From Hsuehochloa calcarea (Eukaryota; Streptophyta; Magnoliopsida; Poales; Poaceae), in the NCBI GenBank assembly GCA_036346395.1, contig CM070599.1, positions 30,557,232 through 30,621,231 of the forward strand: a stretch of 64,000 nt of DNA, read 5' to 3'. Below, piece by piece: positions 45,101 to 58,390 of this stretch. Made by a program: the position numbers and the translations under genes. Below the pieces are notes generated by a model, which saw only the letters and a list, made by a program, of their open reading frames with translations, was not told where the DNA came from and ran no database searches. Position 1 is the first letter of the stretch, and every line of letters starts with the position of its first letter.

Positions 45101-45581
45101 AAATTTGAAACATCGATCGGCCAAACGACACATCCAAACAGAGCAGAGCATACATTGCTAGATCAGATCGAGTTAACCAAATCAGAAACGCGGTACGAAA
45201 TCACAGATCGAGCAGATCGGGACGAAATGCCGCACGGGGAGGACCCAGATCTCACCTCTTGCTCAGATCCTCGGCCTCCTGCTCGCTCACCGGCGCGCCG
45301 AACATCGCCGGCGTGATCCCCCCGGCCGGCTGGTCCAACAACAGCAGCAGCAGAGAAACACAAAGGCACCCAAAGTCAGCCGAATCACACAGAAAACAGC
45401 AAACCGATTCGATCGAACACATGCAGAAAGACGGCGAGACGCGAGCGCGCGCGTTTACCTTTAGGCTGGGGCGGGAGGAGGCAGCCGGCGAGGCGGAAGC
45501 GGCATCGGGCCCCGTTGCCGACCACGTGAGCAGGTCAGCCGTCGAGGTGTGCGGCTTCCGCACCGGCACCGCCCTCTCCAT
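42167..45581 (-). CDS. DUF4057-family plant protein, complete five-exon gene (301 aa)
   Basis: Minus-strand exons: 45581-45459, 45329-45256, 44111-43988, 43644-43333 and 42439-42167, all with GT...AG introns, total 906 nt. The protein opens with MERAVPVRKPHTSTADLLTW and ends YLGGVRKPPGGESSIALI, both diagnostic of this plant-specific family. Two motifs alternate along it: PAGG-S-I-FG-like (residues 42-52, 111-119, 212-222) and K-E-[LM]-x-G-x-x-IF (75-83, 163-171, 239-247, 266-274). No signal peptide or membrane segment is seen; it is hydrophilic, probably a soluble intracellular protein. The alternating motifs suggest short binding peptides, but the function of the family is not known to me. 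The ATG lies in a conserved N-terminus and upstream DNA is GC-rich, typical of a grass promoter. Exon 3 has two possible acceptors 6 bp apart. It is the only intact-looking protein gene here. Confidence 0.95.
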
Positions 45582-46820
45582 TGCTTCCGACCGCTGCTGC
45601 TACTGCCTCTGCTTAGTTCGCTCGCTTGGGTTCGTTTCCTCACAGAGCTAAATGCGAGTACTGCTGTTGCGTGGGGTACTAGTAGTAATAATACCCATTC
45701 ATGCCAGTCTAAGTCAGGGAACAGTTTCCGTGACGTAACCGACATGTGGGTCCGGAAAACTATGGAGCCACTTGTCGGTGGGTGCAGGAGAGAGTACGAC
45801 CGGAAGGGATTGTTTTAGCATTTTAGGCAGGGCCGCGGGGAGCCGAGGGGACCAGCGGATCCGGGAGCCACGGCGATATGCGCCTATTTGGGTTACGTGG
45901 TGGACTGTGAGTGGTTGCGCTGACGTGGTCTTCGGCTACGCGTGTAGAGGATCCTGCATTGGCGAGGTGCCGGTGGGCACGTGGCTCGCCGTTCCAGATG
46001 ATTCGAAGCGGTTAAAAGTCCACGTATGGCGCAACCCTCCCCCCGAACAACTACACCTCGGCACTGACGGTGGGGACACATAAGCTGGGCCCGAGTCAGA
46101 AGGACGGAGCAATTGAGCGACTAGGACAGCCCGGTGTCGAAGTGGGAGTGGTGAAAGGGTAGATAACTGCGCCAGCTCAAGCAATTCGCCCTCTCTCTCT
46201 CGGTCGCGTGACTTGAAAAATTGCGTGTAAAAATCCCGGGGACACGTGAGCCGTCCACCTGTGGGCTGCGTGTGCGGCTGGCTCGTGGGCCCGGCACGTT
46301 GCTTGGCCCGTGTGGCGCCAAGATACTTTGAAAACATTTCTCGTGGGGCGTGGTTTGGTACAGTCCTGTCTCTTCGCAAATATTTCTTTCCGCAGCTGCT
46401 GCTACGCGTGCACCTGGTTGCTTTTGGTTGAGGAAGCCACATACGAGTGCTTACTCTCCAGCAACCCACCATCAGGATGGTTTGGATGGCTTCGGCTTCT
46501 TTTTTTTTTTTGCTCTCAACTCCAAACATTGTATTTTTTATCAATCTTTTTTGTCTTCTCTTCTTTATTAATATAATAAACAACTTTTCTACTTGTTCTT
46601 AAAAAAGGCTTTGAACCCAGACTTTCAGAAAAATAGCTCCAACAGAAGCAAGAACCCAAAAAAATTGATGTGTTTAGCCCAATATTGGGCTCTGCTCCAA
46701 AACTATATGGAATATATGCTATTACCCTCCTCCTTCCTCATCGGTCATCAAGCATAATTCCAAATCCAATGATCATAATTTCTTCTCCTACAAATCCAAC
46801 CGCGGCAGCAACTCCACCCC
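45582..46820. other. Upstream region of the DUF4057 gene
   Basis: Contains the presumed promoter and 5' UTR (minus strand), GC-rich from 45800 to 46100, then AT-rich DNA with no recognisable gene. No clear TATA box was identified at the expected distance. Confidence 0.4.
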
Positions 46821-47280
46821 CTGTCTTCCTCTTCGACTAGTTTTTGAATAATTTAAAACTTGCATGAATTTCATGGATTTCAAAGACTTTTGTTACATTT
46901 TGAGAAATTCCAAAAGCTTGACTTACAGTTCAAAAAGATAAAACAATTTCCCATGCACCCATATTGAAATTATTAAATCTACCAATTAAATACGTGCTAA
47001 ATCTCCTCAAGATTTGAAATTCAAATCCAAATCAATCTCAAATGAAAAATCTAAATCATTTCTCCTTTCCCTCTTCCCCCTCACCGAATCCTAGCCACGG
47101 CCCAACCCCTTCCCTCTCCCTTCTACCCAACTTCTCTTTCCTCCCTCCTTCCTCGGCTCAACCCAGGAGCCAACCACGACCCAACTGGCCTTGAGGCCGA
47201 GCCAGCCCAGCAGCCAGCCACAACAGCTCGCTCCCTCTCGCGCCACTCTCGCCGACAAGTGGCCCGACCCCACGCGTCAG
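46821..47280. mobile_element. LTR-like host sequence left of the LARD
   Basis: AT-rich, then CT-rich DNA of the kind seen at 600-1000 and 63449-64000. Together with 47281-47645 and 56493-58390 it appears to have been one LTR-like stretch before the 8.5-kb insertion. Family and ends not determined. Confidence 0.35.
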
Positions 47281-47645
47281 CCCTGAACACTATTCTTCTT
47301 CCATCCTCACCTCCTTCCCTCTCTATCACACGCTCTCTCTCTCACCCGCGCACCGCGCCCGCACATGTATGACAAAACGCCTCTGCCACGCCCCTACTCC
47401 TCGAGCACAATGCCACATCGACCCCATCAGCACCCTGGTACTTTGCTTGTTCTCCCCACGCCTCCTCTCTGTCTGTCTCCTCCTTCTCTCTCTCTCTCTC
47501 TCTCTCTCTCGTTCTATCACATGCACTTGAGTGCCCCTACCATCCCCCGCGCCTCGAGCCTGGCTCCGCCTCTCCAGCGTTGTGACCATGCCCCCATTGT
47601 CGCAAGAGCACACACAGTGCAGTGCCTGTTGCATCTTGCGAGAAC
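47281..47645. repeat. 365-bp host segment, copy 1 (left of the LARD)
   Basis: CCCTGAACAC...CTTGCGAGAAC. The same segment recurs at 56123-56492, immediately after the element's other LTR, with very few differences (length of the CT run, CTCCTT versus CTCCCGG, single changes). Confidence 0.95.
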
Positions 47646-49821
47646 TGTAACACCCTGGCTATTCGGAAGCCAAGATGCCACCTAAGGATACAACATATGA
47701 ACAATTTACGGAATAAGATTCAATATGCATCTATCCAAATATCAATAACAGGATAACGAGGTGAAAGCAGCCAATACATCAGTGGCGAATAATCAAGAAA
47801 CTAATCATGGAACGACATGACATGAAGTTTAAACATTACTTATCTGATCCATCTCTCATCAAGGAATATCAAAATTGAAACCATTAATGAAATTATCAAG
47901 TAATGTTCTGTGTGCAACGTGTTGGTCTACTCCCTTCCCAAAATCATCAACATCAGGGTGGATCACCTAAATAACATTGAAAGCAAGGGTGAGTCGAAAC
48001 TCAGCAAGTACCATATTAGAATAATCAATCAAATAGTGGACAAATCAATTCAATTGAATTATGAACAAATCTTGCATCACATACATGATTGAATGGAATG
48101 AATACATGAATGGATGGAATGAAAGAATGCACTGAAGGAATGGACTAATCATAGCTTATACCGGTATAGCGAGTGTAACACCCGTCGGTGTTCACTTAAA
48201 GTTACCGTATGAAGAACGTTTCATACGGGTGTCCAACGTGACCCACATTGGAATGGTGGATCACACGTACCCATTCTGGAATTAATGGGTTTTCAAATGC
48301 CCATACTGGAATTGATGGATCTTTCAAATGCCCATACTGGAATTGATGGGTCTTTCAAATTCCACTCCCGTGGACGGAAATTAAAGCATGTATGAATGGA
48401 ATGAAGCAAGTAATATGAATGTCATCATCTTTTCTCAATTATCAATTTGAAACATATCAACATCATGAACAAGTGCAAGAACATACACATATACATCACA
48501 TTATCATGCATTCAATTGAAAACACCACAAGTTAATATGCAGTACTTGTCTGTACTGGAATATGAATGTTGAGTAACTTCGTTGATTGAAAACATGAATC
48601 ATAGAAACATTAGCATGAACACAAACACATCATTCATCAATGTAAAGGATTCAATGTACTTGCCTTTCGCGTTGCGACGCACTAGCAAGCAATGAAGGTG
48701 TCCCCACACGCGATGCCTCACCGCCTACACAAGTGTTTCCGAAATAAGAACAACAATATTACATTACTATCGGTGTTCTACAATATCTTCTAACTACCCA
48801 ATATACCGCACAGACCCGACTTGAAAACAAACTATTCAGCCAGATTTCAGCCCTTCTGATCAGCGGTACGAGAAAAATCGTAATTAAATATCCGTAACTC
48901 ATAATTAATTGAAACCAGTGCTCAAATAATCTTAACGCACCAGGCTACAAAACTCTAGTTGGTGGAATCCTTTGATTCGGCCAAAACAGTGGCCTAAACA
49001 ACAGTTGAAAACACTAACAGATATCTGCCCAGATTTCAGAATAGTGGTAAAGAAAATGACATAACTTTTATTCTACTGATCCAATGGAGGTGATCTGTAT
49101 CAACTTGGAAATATAATTTCAAGGGCTACAATAACCTATTTGGGTGGGAGTTCTGAATCTGATGGTAACTAGATCAAAACCGAGGAGCAACCGACAGTCT
49201 CCAAAATCTCTGATAGACAGAGTAGTGTGCTATTAAAAATTCATATCTCCTAAACCACAGGGTGGAATCTCGTGATCTCGGTGCCAAAAGAAAGCTAAGG
49301 AAACCAGGAACATAACTCTAGGAGAGGAAAACCCGAGATTCGGCCTCTAAGTAATTCATAATAGCCCGACAAGAAAATCTGCTAAAACACATCAGCTGTC
49401 CTGGATAGTCGCGGTAAAACTACCATATCTCCTAAACCGTAACTCCAAATCAGATGATCTCAGTGCCTAAAGAAAGACAACATCAAGGGTTACAACTTTC
49501 TAAGAGGTGAGAAGATCAGAAAACGTACAGAACTTACCCAAATCTGACGAATAAATCTGGCGCACGACAGGGAGGAGGGTGGCGGCGGTTGGAGAGGGAG
49601 GAGGGGTGGCGGCTTGGTGAGGAGTGGGAGAGAGAGGGAGAGGCTAGAGTTTGGGGAGAAACCCCCTTGGCTAGCCCTCTCATGGGCCCTTCGGTCTGCG
49701 CCCAGCCCAGTTGTCGGAAGATCGCTGAAAACCCCGCCGATTCGTAAAATTTCAGTTCTTGTTTGCCTTTTTCCTCCCCAGCTGCTTTTCTAATTACCCG
49801 ATCCGAATCTGGGGTATTACA
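47646..49821 (-). repeat. 3' LTR of the LARD
   Basis: 2176 bp, collinear with 53981-56123 apart from scattered substitutions and short indels. Confidence 0.93.
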
Positions 49822-49834
49822 TTCTACCCCCCTT
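49822..49834 (-). other. Polypurine tract of the LARD
   Basis: Minus strand AAGGGGGGTAGAA immediately before the LTR start TGTAATACCCC. Confidence 0.8.
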
Positions 49835-52800
49835 AACAGGATTCGACCTCGAATCTGCACGCCAATCTAATCGTAAGGAAACTACGACTGGAATGAAACA
49901 GCGATATTCCAAGCTTGGAATTGCTCACATACCCGCTTAACACTCGAGCACACCAGACGATGCGTACTTCGCATAAGGACCCGAGACGTTCAATACGATA
50001 AGCCAACGTTCTCATTTCTACAACTTTCAAAAACGAAGAGAATTCAACTAGAAATAGAGAGTCCTCATCGCATCCATGCAATGCTAACTCTCCACCAAAA
50101 GGTTAGATTCCAAATTTGACAATCATATCGAAAACAAATCAATTTTCCAAATAAGCAGTTTACAAATGAACACCACGACAACCAAAGGAGAAATCACTCG
50201 AACGCCCAAACCAAATACTTGCGGTTTGTCTGAATTTGGAAAGAATCAACACGCCAACACAGCACCAACTCAAATTGCGGAAAACACAAGTCAACGACAC
50301 AAAACTCAAATGAGAATAAAGAAAACGCCTCATTATCCCACGAATCATCCTTTGCCACAGTTCCTCGCTTCTAGGAATAAAATTTCTCTCGAACCTTGAA
50401 ATTCGAATTCACTGCCTACCACATGAGCTTAAACCTCTTAGTTAAACATCCTCAAATTATGCTCAAATTGAAATACATCATCCACACCATTGTGGAGAGG
50501 CTATATTGAATCCACCGAATACTCTAAATAACTCGTTCTACTAACCAAAATTGATTTGATAGAAGGCGTTCAAAACAACACAGAATAGGTCCCACACAAT
50601 GACATTACCTCCAATTTCCAAGAACAACAACTCAGAATTCTTAGCACGCACGTTCATATACTTCATCAGAAGGGTTCTATCAATTATCATTCCACTGCTC
50701 AGGAAACTCTATTATTCCACTCTCTCTACACACAATCATTGAGTGACCAAAGGTCTAGCATAAAAATGCAAATGCCAGATTTAACCTCCAAGACTTCTAC
50801 TACAAATTGCAATTATAACATATAGAGAAATCAATGGATTGAATCTACAACATTCCCACAATTCTAACATACACACTTATTGACATGCTAAAAAATTACC
50901 CACATAATCTCGCAATCTTATCCAATTGCGTTACTCTATAAAATTAATCAAGGTCTCCATACATTCGATAATCCTCAACCTTTTAACATGAACTGAAGTT
51001 CTGGAATTTCTATATACCATAGGTTCTACTCAATCGTAACACTATTAAGACTTACTTCGAAGCCAAACATTCCATGTGAATCATTTTCCCTCCAAGAGGT
51101 ACAGATTAAAACCAATTCATTTTCTACTACTCCTCCAATAGTTTGGTAGCAAAATCTCACCATTACCAAACAGTTGCCAATTTATACTTTGCAAAACTTG
51201 GCAACATAAAATTGTTGATTCCTTTCCAAAAGAAAGCGGCGAACAAGGACGAATTTCGTTACACAGAAAAAAAATTGCTCCTCACAGCGAGCACGAAACC
51301 AAAGAAATAATGTGGTAACGAGGATCTTGGAAAAACAAAAGTTGAATTCACGGTTGAGGGCACACATTCTTCAAAAGGAAATAGCAAGTAACAGCCGATA
51401 AGAAAAATGATATTCCGATTGAAACTCGACATCTCTTGAGTGGAAAGAGCAGAAAATTTAGGCATGATTCGATCAACCACAGGTTACAAAACTTGATTCA
51501 AATTATCAAATGCTTCTACTGCACTCTTTTCTTTAACACAACAACTGGTCCTTGATCTAACAACACTTGCCACAACGAACAAGTTAAGTTCTTTAGTCCA
51601 ATCCAGAGAACTATTTAAGAACCAATAAAATTCTTCGATACGCCAAATTTGCTCAGAACAGTTCATCTACTCATGAAACATGAGATCCAAATTATCTCAG
51701 CAACAAAACTCGAAACATTTTCAGTTACAGGATTTCACGGAAAGCAAATGGATTAATTTCCTCTTGAAGAAATCAACGAAAGTTTTCTTTGATTGAAACC
51801 TTACTTTGCGAACTCAAACCAAAGAGCATTTAAGACCAAATCGCACAAAACTCTTAAGAAGCAATAGGACTTTCCCATACACCATTTTATTTAAAATAAT
51901 TTTAGCTACCAGAATATTCTTGAGCTCCAAACGATCACAGAAACGAAACTTGAAGTATTCTCATTTAAGCGATTTCACCAGTGGCGGTCAATTTACTTCA
52001 AGTATTAACATCAATCTCACAACTACAATTAGAAAACACCTAGAAAGACTCATGCGAAAAAAGTGGGTCGAATCTTTCTCAAAAGAAGAGGCACATGAAA
52101 ACGATTTTCGCCAACTGGAAAATCACTTACCACTCGCAATGAACACAGAACCAAGGGAAAAACCATTAAAGCGATGAACTCATTGAACATAAGTGGAGTC
52201 CACAGTTGAGGTCACATGACCCGCACAAGAAGAAGATCAAACTTCAAATGAGAAGAAGGTACTGACTTGAAAGCTAGAAATCTCAATGTGGCAAAAGCAT
52301 AAGATTCCAACAATATTAGCTAGCCAAGAAAAATTAGGTAGACCTAGCTAACCAGTTACGCTACAGAGGACATCGGTCAAGATAAATTATGCATCACGCT
52401 AATAATCTAACTTGAACTCATAGATTATTTACTCACAACCCCTCACAAAACAACACAAAACCTGACAAAGGGTTGCGACACTTTTCTTTTTCAAAGGGAG
52501 GTTCTAAACTCCAACACTCTAAATATTCCAAAGGAAATGAACATAGTCGAAATTTCTTCAATGAACTTTGTGAAAGAAAATTTCCATTCTCCGAAATGCC
52601 CAACAGATAACCAAGTTGCCTCTATCAACAAAAAGGATGAGGCTATCAAAAAGAGAACAATCCTGTCAAGAATCACGTTCACAAGTAGTAAAGGAGCTCA
52701 AGAATAAAAGACAAGAACTGCTTTGAAAACCCTAGGGTCCAATAGAAACCCGTAGCCCACAATTTTTTTTTCAACCTCCGACTTAATCACAACCCAGCAC

Positions 52801-53692
52801 CACAAATGGTTTTAACATTTTTCTTCAGGAAAGAGATATATCAAATTTCAACAAGCGGAGAGATCCAAGAGAAATACATGGAACCAATGCTTTCTCATGT
52901 TAACGAACTTGCAACAGGAACTCTCATTATGCAAATTATCAAACGAGTAACTGAGTCGCTCTTTTCCAATGAGAAAGAAGGAACAACCATGAAAATATCA
53001 ATGTTGCCAATTTACAAAGATCACTCGTAGTAACATCAATTCAACAATCAAAAAACAATAATGTTTTCGGAGTACCATTAAAGGCCTACTTAAACTCGTC
53101 TACCAAGAATCATGAACCCAAGAGAAATTCATCAATCACCACCGGACAAGAATTTGTCAAATTCAAAAATCAAGGAAGAGAACGACTTACTAAAGCATCC
53201 CTAGAGAAATATGCAAGATCAATACACACTTAATAAAGAACTTACAAAAGAAGTCTTCCAGTACCGAGATTCCAAACAAACGAATGAATTAAATTTTCCC
53301 AACAGGGGTAAAACAGGTCTTTTGTGAAAAGATAAATCTTGTAATGGAACTATGCCCACGTGGAGCAGAGATTTCACAAGAATCAAAAGAACCCTAACTG
53401 GTTCAAAGAACGGTCAGAAACCTACGGGAGCTTGCTATTTCATTTAAACTCCAAATTCAAAAGAAATTCACGAACTGCCAGAAACTACAACCAGGAAACC
53501 AGATACCAGTTGTAGAAAGGTGACAAGTTCATCAATGAACTCATGCTCAACATAGAGCTTATGGAACAGAGGTAAGAACTTCTCTAATTACATACCACAA
53601 ACAGTGGTGTAGCCTGGCAAAACCCAGGACAACAACCACGAACTCAACCTCTCGACGTCCGCTACGAAACGCATAACTAATGCAATCCATTA

Positions 53693-53757
<65 letters not shown>

Positions 53758-53960
53758 GATCATCTCATGGCAATCATAGAATAATTTCATAGATAGAGGT
53801 TATCACATCATATCGTGGATTAACACATCATAGCACAAAACAATTTAACAACGACTCATTACTCGTGCCACCACAATCGAAATGCGAAGCAATAGTTTAC
53901 CCAACCCTCCTAGTGTGCACAAGGTGTCAATTTAGTATATTTGAATGAACCACGGACCTA
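49835..53960 (-). other. LARD interior, no coding content
   Basis: A-rich on the plus strand, low GC, many short frames on both strands without recognisable domains. The longest (51806-52177 +) has no motif and lies against the element's reading direction. Confidence 0.75.
53696..53756. repeat. (TA)n microsatellite
   Basis: About 30 TA dinucleotides inside the LARD interior, 225 bp from the 5' LTR. Confidence 0.95.
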
Positions 53961-53978
53961 AAGCCCGCTCGATACCAA
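53961..53978 (-). other. Weak primer binding site of the LARD
   Basis: Minus strand TTGGTATCGAGCGGGC begins two bases after the LTR. It resembles the initiator Met site TGGTATCAGAGC with a missing base. Confidence 0.5.
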
Positions 53979-53980
53979 TC

Positions 53981-56123
53981 TGTAACACCACGCTATTGGA
54001 AGCCAAGATGCCACCTAAGGATACAACATATGAACAATTTACGGAATAAGATTCAATATGCATCTATCCAAATATCAATAACAGGATAACGAGGTGAAAG
54101 CAGCCAATACATCAGTGGCGAATAATCAAGAAACTAATCATGGAACGACATGACATGAAGTTTAAACATTACTTAATACAGTCCATCTCTCATCAAGGAA
54201 TATCAAAGTTGAAACCATTAATGAAATTATCAAGTAATGTTCTGTGTGCAACGTGTTGGTCTACTCCTTCCCAAAATCATCAACATCGTGGTGGATCACC
54301 TAAATAACATTGAAAGCAAGGGTGAGTCGAAACTCAGCAAGTACCATATTAGAATAATCAATCAAATAGTGGACAAATCAATTCAATTGAATTATGAACA
54401 AATCTTGCATCACATACATGATTGAATGGAATGAATACATGAATGGATGGAATGAAGGAATGCAATCAAGGAATGGACTAATCACGACTTATCTGGGGTA
54501 TAGCGAGTGTTACACCGTCGGTGTTCACTTAAAGTTACCGTATGAAGAACGTTTCATACGGGTGTCCAACGTGGCCCACATTGGAATGGTGGATCACACG
54601 CACCCATTCGGAATTGATGGGTTTTCAAATGCCCATCTTTGGAATTGATGGGTCTTTCAAATGCCCATCTTTGGAATTGATGGGTCTTTCAAATTTCACT
54701 CCGTGAGACGAAAATTAAAGCATGTATGAATGGAATGAAGCAAGTAATATGAATGTCATCATCTTTTCTCAATTATCAATTTGAAACATATCAACATCAT
54801 GAACAAGTGCAAGAACATACACGTATACATCACATTATCATGCATTCAATTGAAAACACCACAAGTTAATATGCGATACTTGTGCATCTTTGGAATATGA
54901 ATGTTGAGTAACCGTTGATTGAAAACATGAATCATAGAAACATTAGCATGAACACAAACACATCATTCATCAATGTAAAGGATTCAATGTACTTGCCTTT
55001 CGCGTTGCGACGCACTAGCAAGCAATGAAGGTGTCCCCACACGCGATGCCTCACCGCCTACACAAGTGTTCCCGAAATAAGAACAACAATATTATATTAC
55101 TACCGGTGTTCTACAATATCTTCTAACTACCCAATATACCGCACAGACCCGACTTGAAACAAACTATTGACTGATTTCACCCTTACGATCAGCGACGAGA
55201 AAAATCGTAATTAAATATCCATAATCATAATTAATTGAAACCAGTGCTCAAATGATCTTAACGCACCAGGCTACAAAACTCTAGTTGGTGGAATCCTTTG
55301 ATTCGCCAAAACAAGGGCCTAAACAATGCTTGAAAACACTAATGAGATATCGCCTGCATTTCGAATAGTGGTAAAGAAAATGACATAACTTTTATTCTAC
55401 TGGTCCAATGGAGGTGATATGTATCAACTTGGAAAGATAATTTCAAGGGCTACAATAACCTATTTGTGTGGGAGTTCTTAATCTGATGGTAACTAGATCA
55501 AAACCGAGGAGCAACCGACAGTCTCCAAAATCTCTGACAGACAGAGTAGTGTGCGGTTAAAAATTCATATCTCCTAAACCACAGGGTGGAATCTCGTGAT
55601 CTCGATGCCAAAAGAAATCTAAGGAAACCAGGAACATAACTCTAGGAGACGAAAACCCAAGATTCGGCCTCTAAGTAATTCATAATAGCCCGACAAGAAA
55701 ATCTGCCAAAACACATCAGCTGTCCTGGACAGTCGCGGTAAAACTACCATATCTCCTAAACCGTAACTCGAAATCAGATGATCTCAGTGCCTAAAGAAAG
55801 ATAACATCAAGGGCTACAACTTTCTAAGAGGTGATAAGATCAGAAAACGTACGAAACTTACCCAAATCTGACGAATAAATCTGGCGCACGACAGGGAGGA
55901 GGGTCGCGGCCGGTTGGAGAGGGGGAGGAGGGGGTGGCCGGTTGGAGAGGAAACCCCCCCCCCTTGGCTAGCCCCTCTCATGGGCCCGTCCTGGGCTGCG
56001 GCCCAGGCCCAGGTTGTCGGAAGATCGCTGAAAACCCCGCCGATTCAGGAAATTTCAGTTCTTGTTTGCCTTTTCCCTCCCCAGCTGCTTTTCTAATTAC
56101 CCGATCCGAATCCGGGGTATTAC
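53981..56123 (-). repeat. 5' LTR of the LARD
   Basis: 2143 bp, partner of 47646-49821. The outer end reads GGGGTATTAC and then passes directly into CCTGAACAC of the duplicated host segment, one base short of the expected TTACA. Confidence 0.93.
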
Positions 56124-56324
56124 CCTGAACACTATTCTTCTTCCATCCTCACCTCCTTCCCTCTCTATCACACGCTCTCTCTCTCACCCGCGCACCGCGC
56201 CCGCACATGTATGACAAAACGCCTCTGCCACACCCCTACTCCTCGAGCACAATGCCACATCGACCCCATCAGCACCCTGGTACTTTGCTTGTTCTCCCCA
56301 CGCCTCCTCTCTGTCTGTCTCCTC

Positions 56325-56361
<37 letters not shown>

Positions 56362-56492
56362 CTGTCACATGCACTTGAGTGCCCCTACCATCCCCCGCGC
56401 CTCGAGCCTGGCTCCGCCTCTCCAGCGTTGTGACCATGCCCCATTGTCGCAAGAGCACACACAGTGCAGTGCCTGTTGCATCTTGCGAGAAC
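56123..56492. repeat. 365-bp host segment, copy 2 (right of the LARD)
   Basis: Near-identical repeat of 47281-47645. After its end (CTTGCGAGAAC) the sequence continues CCATCGAG, presumably the original host continuation. Confidence 0.95.
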
Positions 56493-58390
56493 CCATCGAG
56501 CACTCGTCGCCCCACTTCATCTCGCTCTCCTCCACCTTAGTATTTAGGTACCACCCGAGCGCATCATATCGTGTGCATCATCATCCTCTGTCCGTTCTCC
56601 CAATTCTCCTTTCCTCTTCCCCTCGAATTGGAGAGCACTTGGTCACGCACCTCATCTTCCCCAACCCCGGCCACACACCACCAAGTTCTCCACGTCGTTC
56701 CCACACACTCGATGAGTTTACTCCCAAACCATTCGCATCACAATGCCACATCACCAGCGTCATTTCACCTCAATCACTTTTAAGTCTCCTTCACAAAAAT
56801 GCGCGGACGCCATCGTCTTCCCCATCTCCGGTTTCCACCGCCGTCCTCGACGTTGCTACCTCTCGATGAGTCTCGGTCTTCTTCGACCATGTTTTTTCAT
56901 CTCCGTGACCCTTGCCCTTATGCGCAACTTCGTTTAAGCTATCTGTCACCGAGGAGCGTTGCCATCGTGAGCCCTGTCGCCACTGTCGCCACTCATCGCC
57001 CGGCCACCGCTGTGCCTCTCTGTCGTTGTTGTCCACACCGGTGAGTTCCTTGAAGTTCTAGGATTGCTTTGCGCCACTTAATGTTGCACCCCACCATGGT
57101 TTGTGCCATCAACATCGTTCTAGTGCTAGCGTAGCACCTACTCCCTCTAACTCATGTTGTGTCTAGAAACCATCCCGGTCTCTCCTGCGCCGAGTCCCTC
57201 GCACGACTGAAATCCCCGTGTCACTCAACGCCGCCGCGCTGCCACCTCTGCCAACTATTTCGGTGGCCACCACCACCCATAGCTTCGTCGTCCTCTCCCT
57301 GTTCCATTTTTGCCCCTTGCCCGATCCCCATCGCCATCCTATCGCCGCCGGTGAGCTAGCCAAGCCACTCAATCATCGCTCCCTCCCCGATCCTCGGTTC
57401 TGAAGGAGGAGCATCGCGGCACTCACATGTGGACCCCACCTGGAAGATTAGGGTTAAGGTTAACTCCTGTTAAATAGTGATGATGTTAGTATTACATGTG
57501 GGCCCGACGTGATTAAATAACCTAATTAAACCGTAGTTTAGCGTGTGCGAGTATGACATGCGGGCCTCACCACTTAACCCCATTACATAGAAGTAGTGTG
57601 TAGACCAAGCCACTAATGTGTGGGCCCTTGGCCTCGTGAACCATTGGGTGGACCAAGTCTAGGCGGATCGCGGTCCAACCTGTCAATCTCTTGGGTTTTC
57701 GGAATAAAAATAATTAGTAAAGAAATTTAAAACCTAGTTGGACCCCACAGAGAATTTTCTTAAGAAAAATAAAAGAAAGGCACACTTGGTTAGTTTTATT
57801 AACATGTGAATTAAGACATGATAATGAAACACTGATTGTAGCGAAGATATAGGTGGATGGAACCATATGAGTAATTGTAGGTAGATGAAACCTTATCGGG
57901 ATAAGAATTTCTTAAACAAATAAAACTTTAGTTTTGAAGTTAAAAATGCTAAGTCATATTTTTGAAAAATAATTACAGTATTTGGGAAAAACATACTTTG
58001 TGCTAAAATAACCATAAGATCCCCTCCTTTGGTAAACCTTGCATATGTATAATTGCATTTGGTGTGAGAGCTTCCTAAGTATGTTTGTACTCATGGTTGC
58101 TCGTATATGTGGATTTCAGTACGCGAAGATATCAACTGGTGAACAGTTACCCCCTTCCTACCAGGAGTTGAAGATGGCATCAAGTATTATGTCACTTACC
58201 CAAGTTGATTGCCTATGAACATATCCTGAGGGTCACCACGACTATTTATACTTTCGGTTGCAAGACATTATTTATAATTGGCCTTTTGGCCCATGATGTA
58301 GGACTTCGACCTGATGGTCTATTTACATTTATTTACTATCTTTTTATTCCCACATATGGATATGATATTCATCGATATTATACCGTATAA
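56493..58390. mobile_element. LTR-like host sequence right of the LARD
   Basis: A CT-rich block (56500-57400), then AT-rich DNA. The part at 58030-58110 resembles 4110-4190 (CCTTGCAT, TATAATTGCAT, GTGTGAG). Open frames in the GC-rich part (56207-57403) are in all registers and lack domains. Considered a decayed LTR, not a gene. Confidence 0.35.

Larger units (their letters stand above)
47646..56123 (-). mobile_element. Large non-coding LTR retrotransposon (LARD-like)
   Basis: LTRs at 47646-49821 (TGTAACACC...GTATTACA) and 53981-56123. On the minus strand the polypurine tract (AAGGGGGGTAGAA) directly precedes the LTR at 49821 and a weak primer site (TTGGTATCGAGC) follows the LTR at 53981, so it reads right to left. 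The 4.2-kb interior has no frame over 125 codons and no gag or pol motif, as expected of a large retrotransposon derivative that depends on proteins from other elements. No matching 5-bp duplication is present; the flanks are instead a 365-bp repeat. The outer end at 56123 lacks the final base of the LTR. Confidence 0.9.

Noticed and set aside
45936..46583. 215-codon minus-strand frame upstream of the DUF4057 gene
   Set aside because: No domain is recognisable, composition is irregular, and other frames on the opposite strand are equally open. The gene's start at 45581 is well supported.
47281..47645. The 365-bp repeat as an LTR pair of an outer element
   Set aside because: It lacks TG...CA ends and inverted termini, and its left copy continues into host sequence while the right copy begins at the LTR junction. 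Duplication of host DNA explains it better.
47365..47685. Frames over the 365-bp segment (also 56168-56869)
   Set aside because: They cross a CT microsatellite and differ at their ends between the two copies. No protein motif was found.
51806..52177. 123-codon frame in the LARD interior
   Set aside because: It is an isolated frame in A-rich DNA, antisense to the element, with no known domain.
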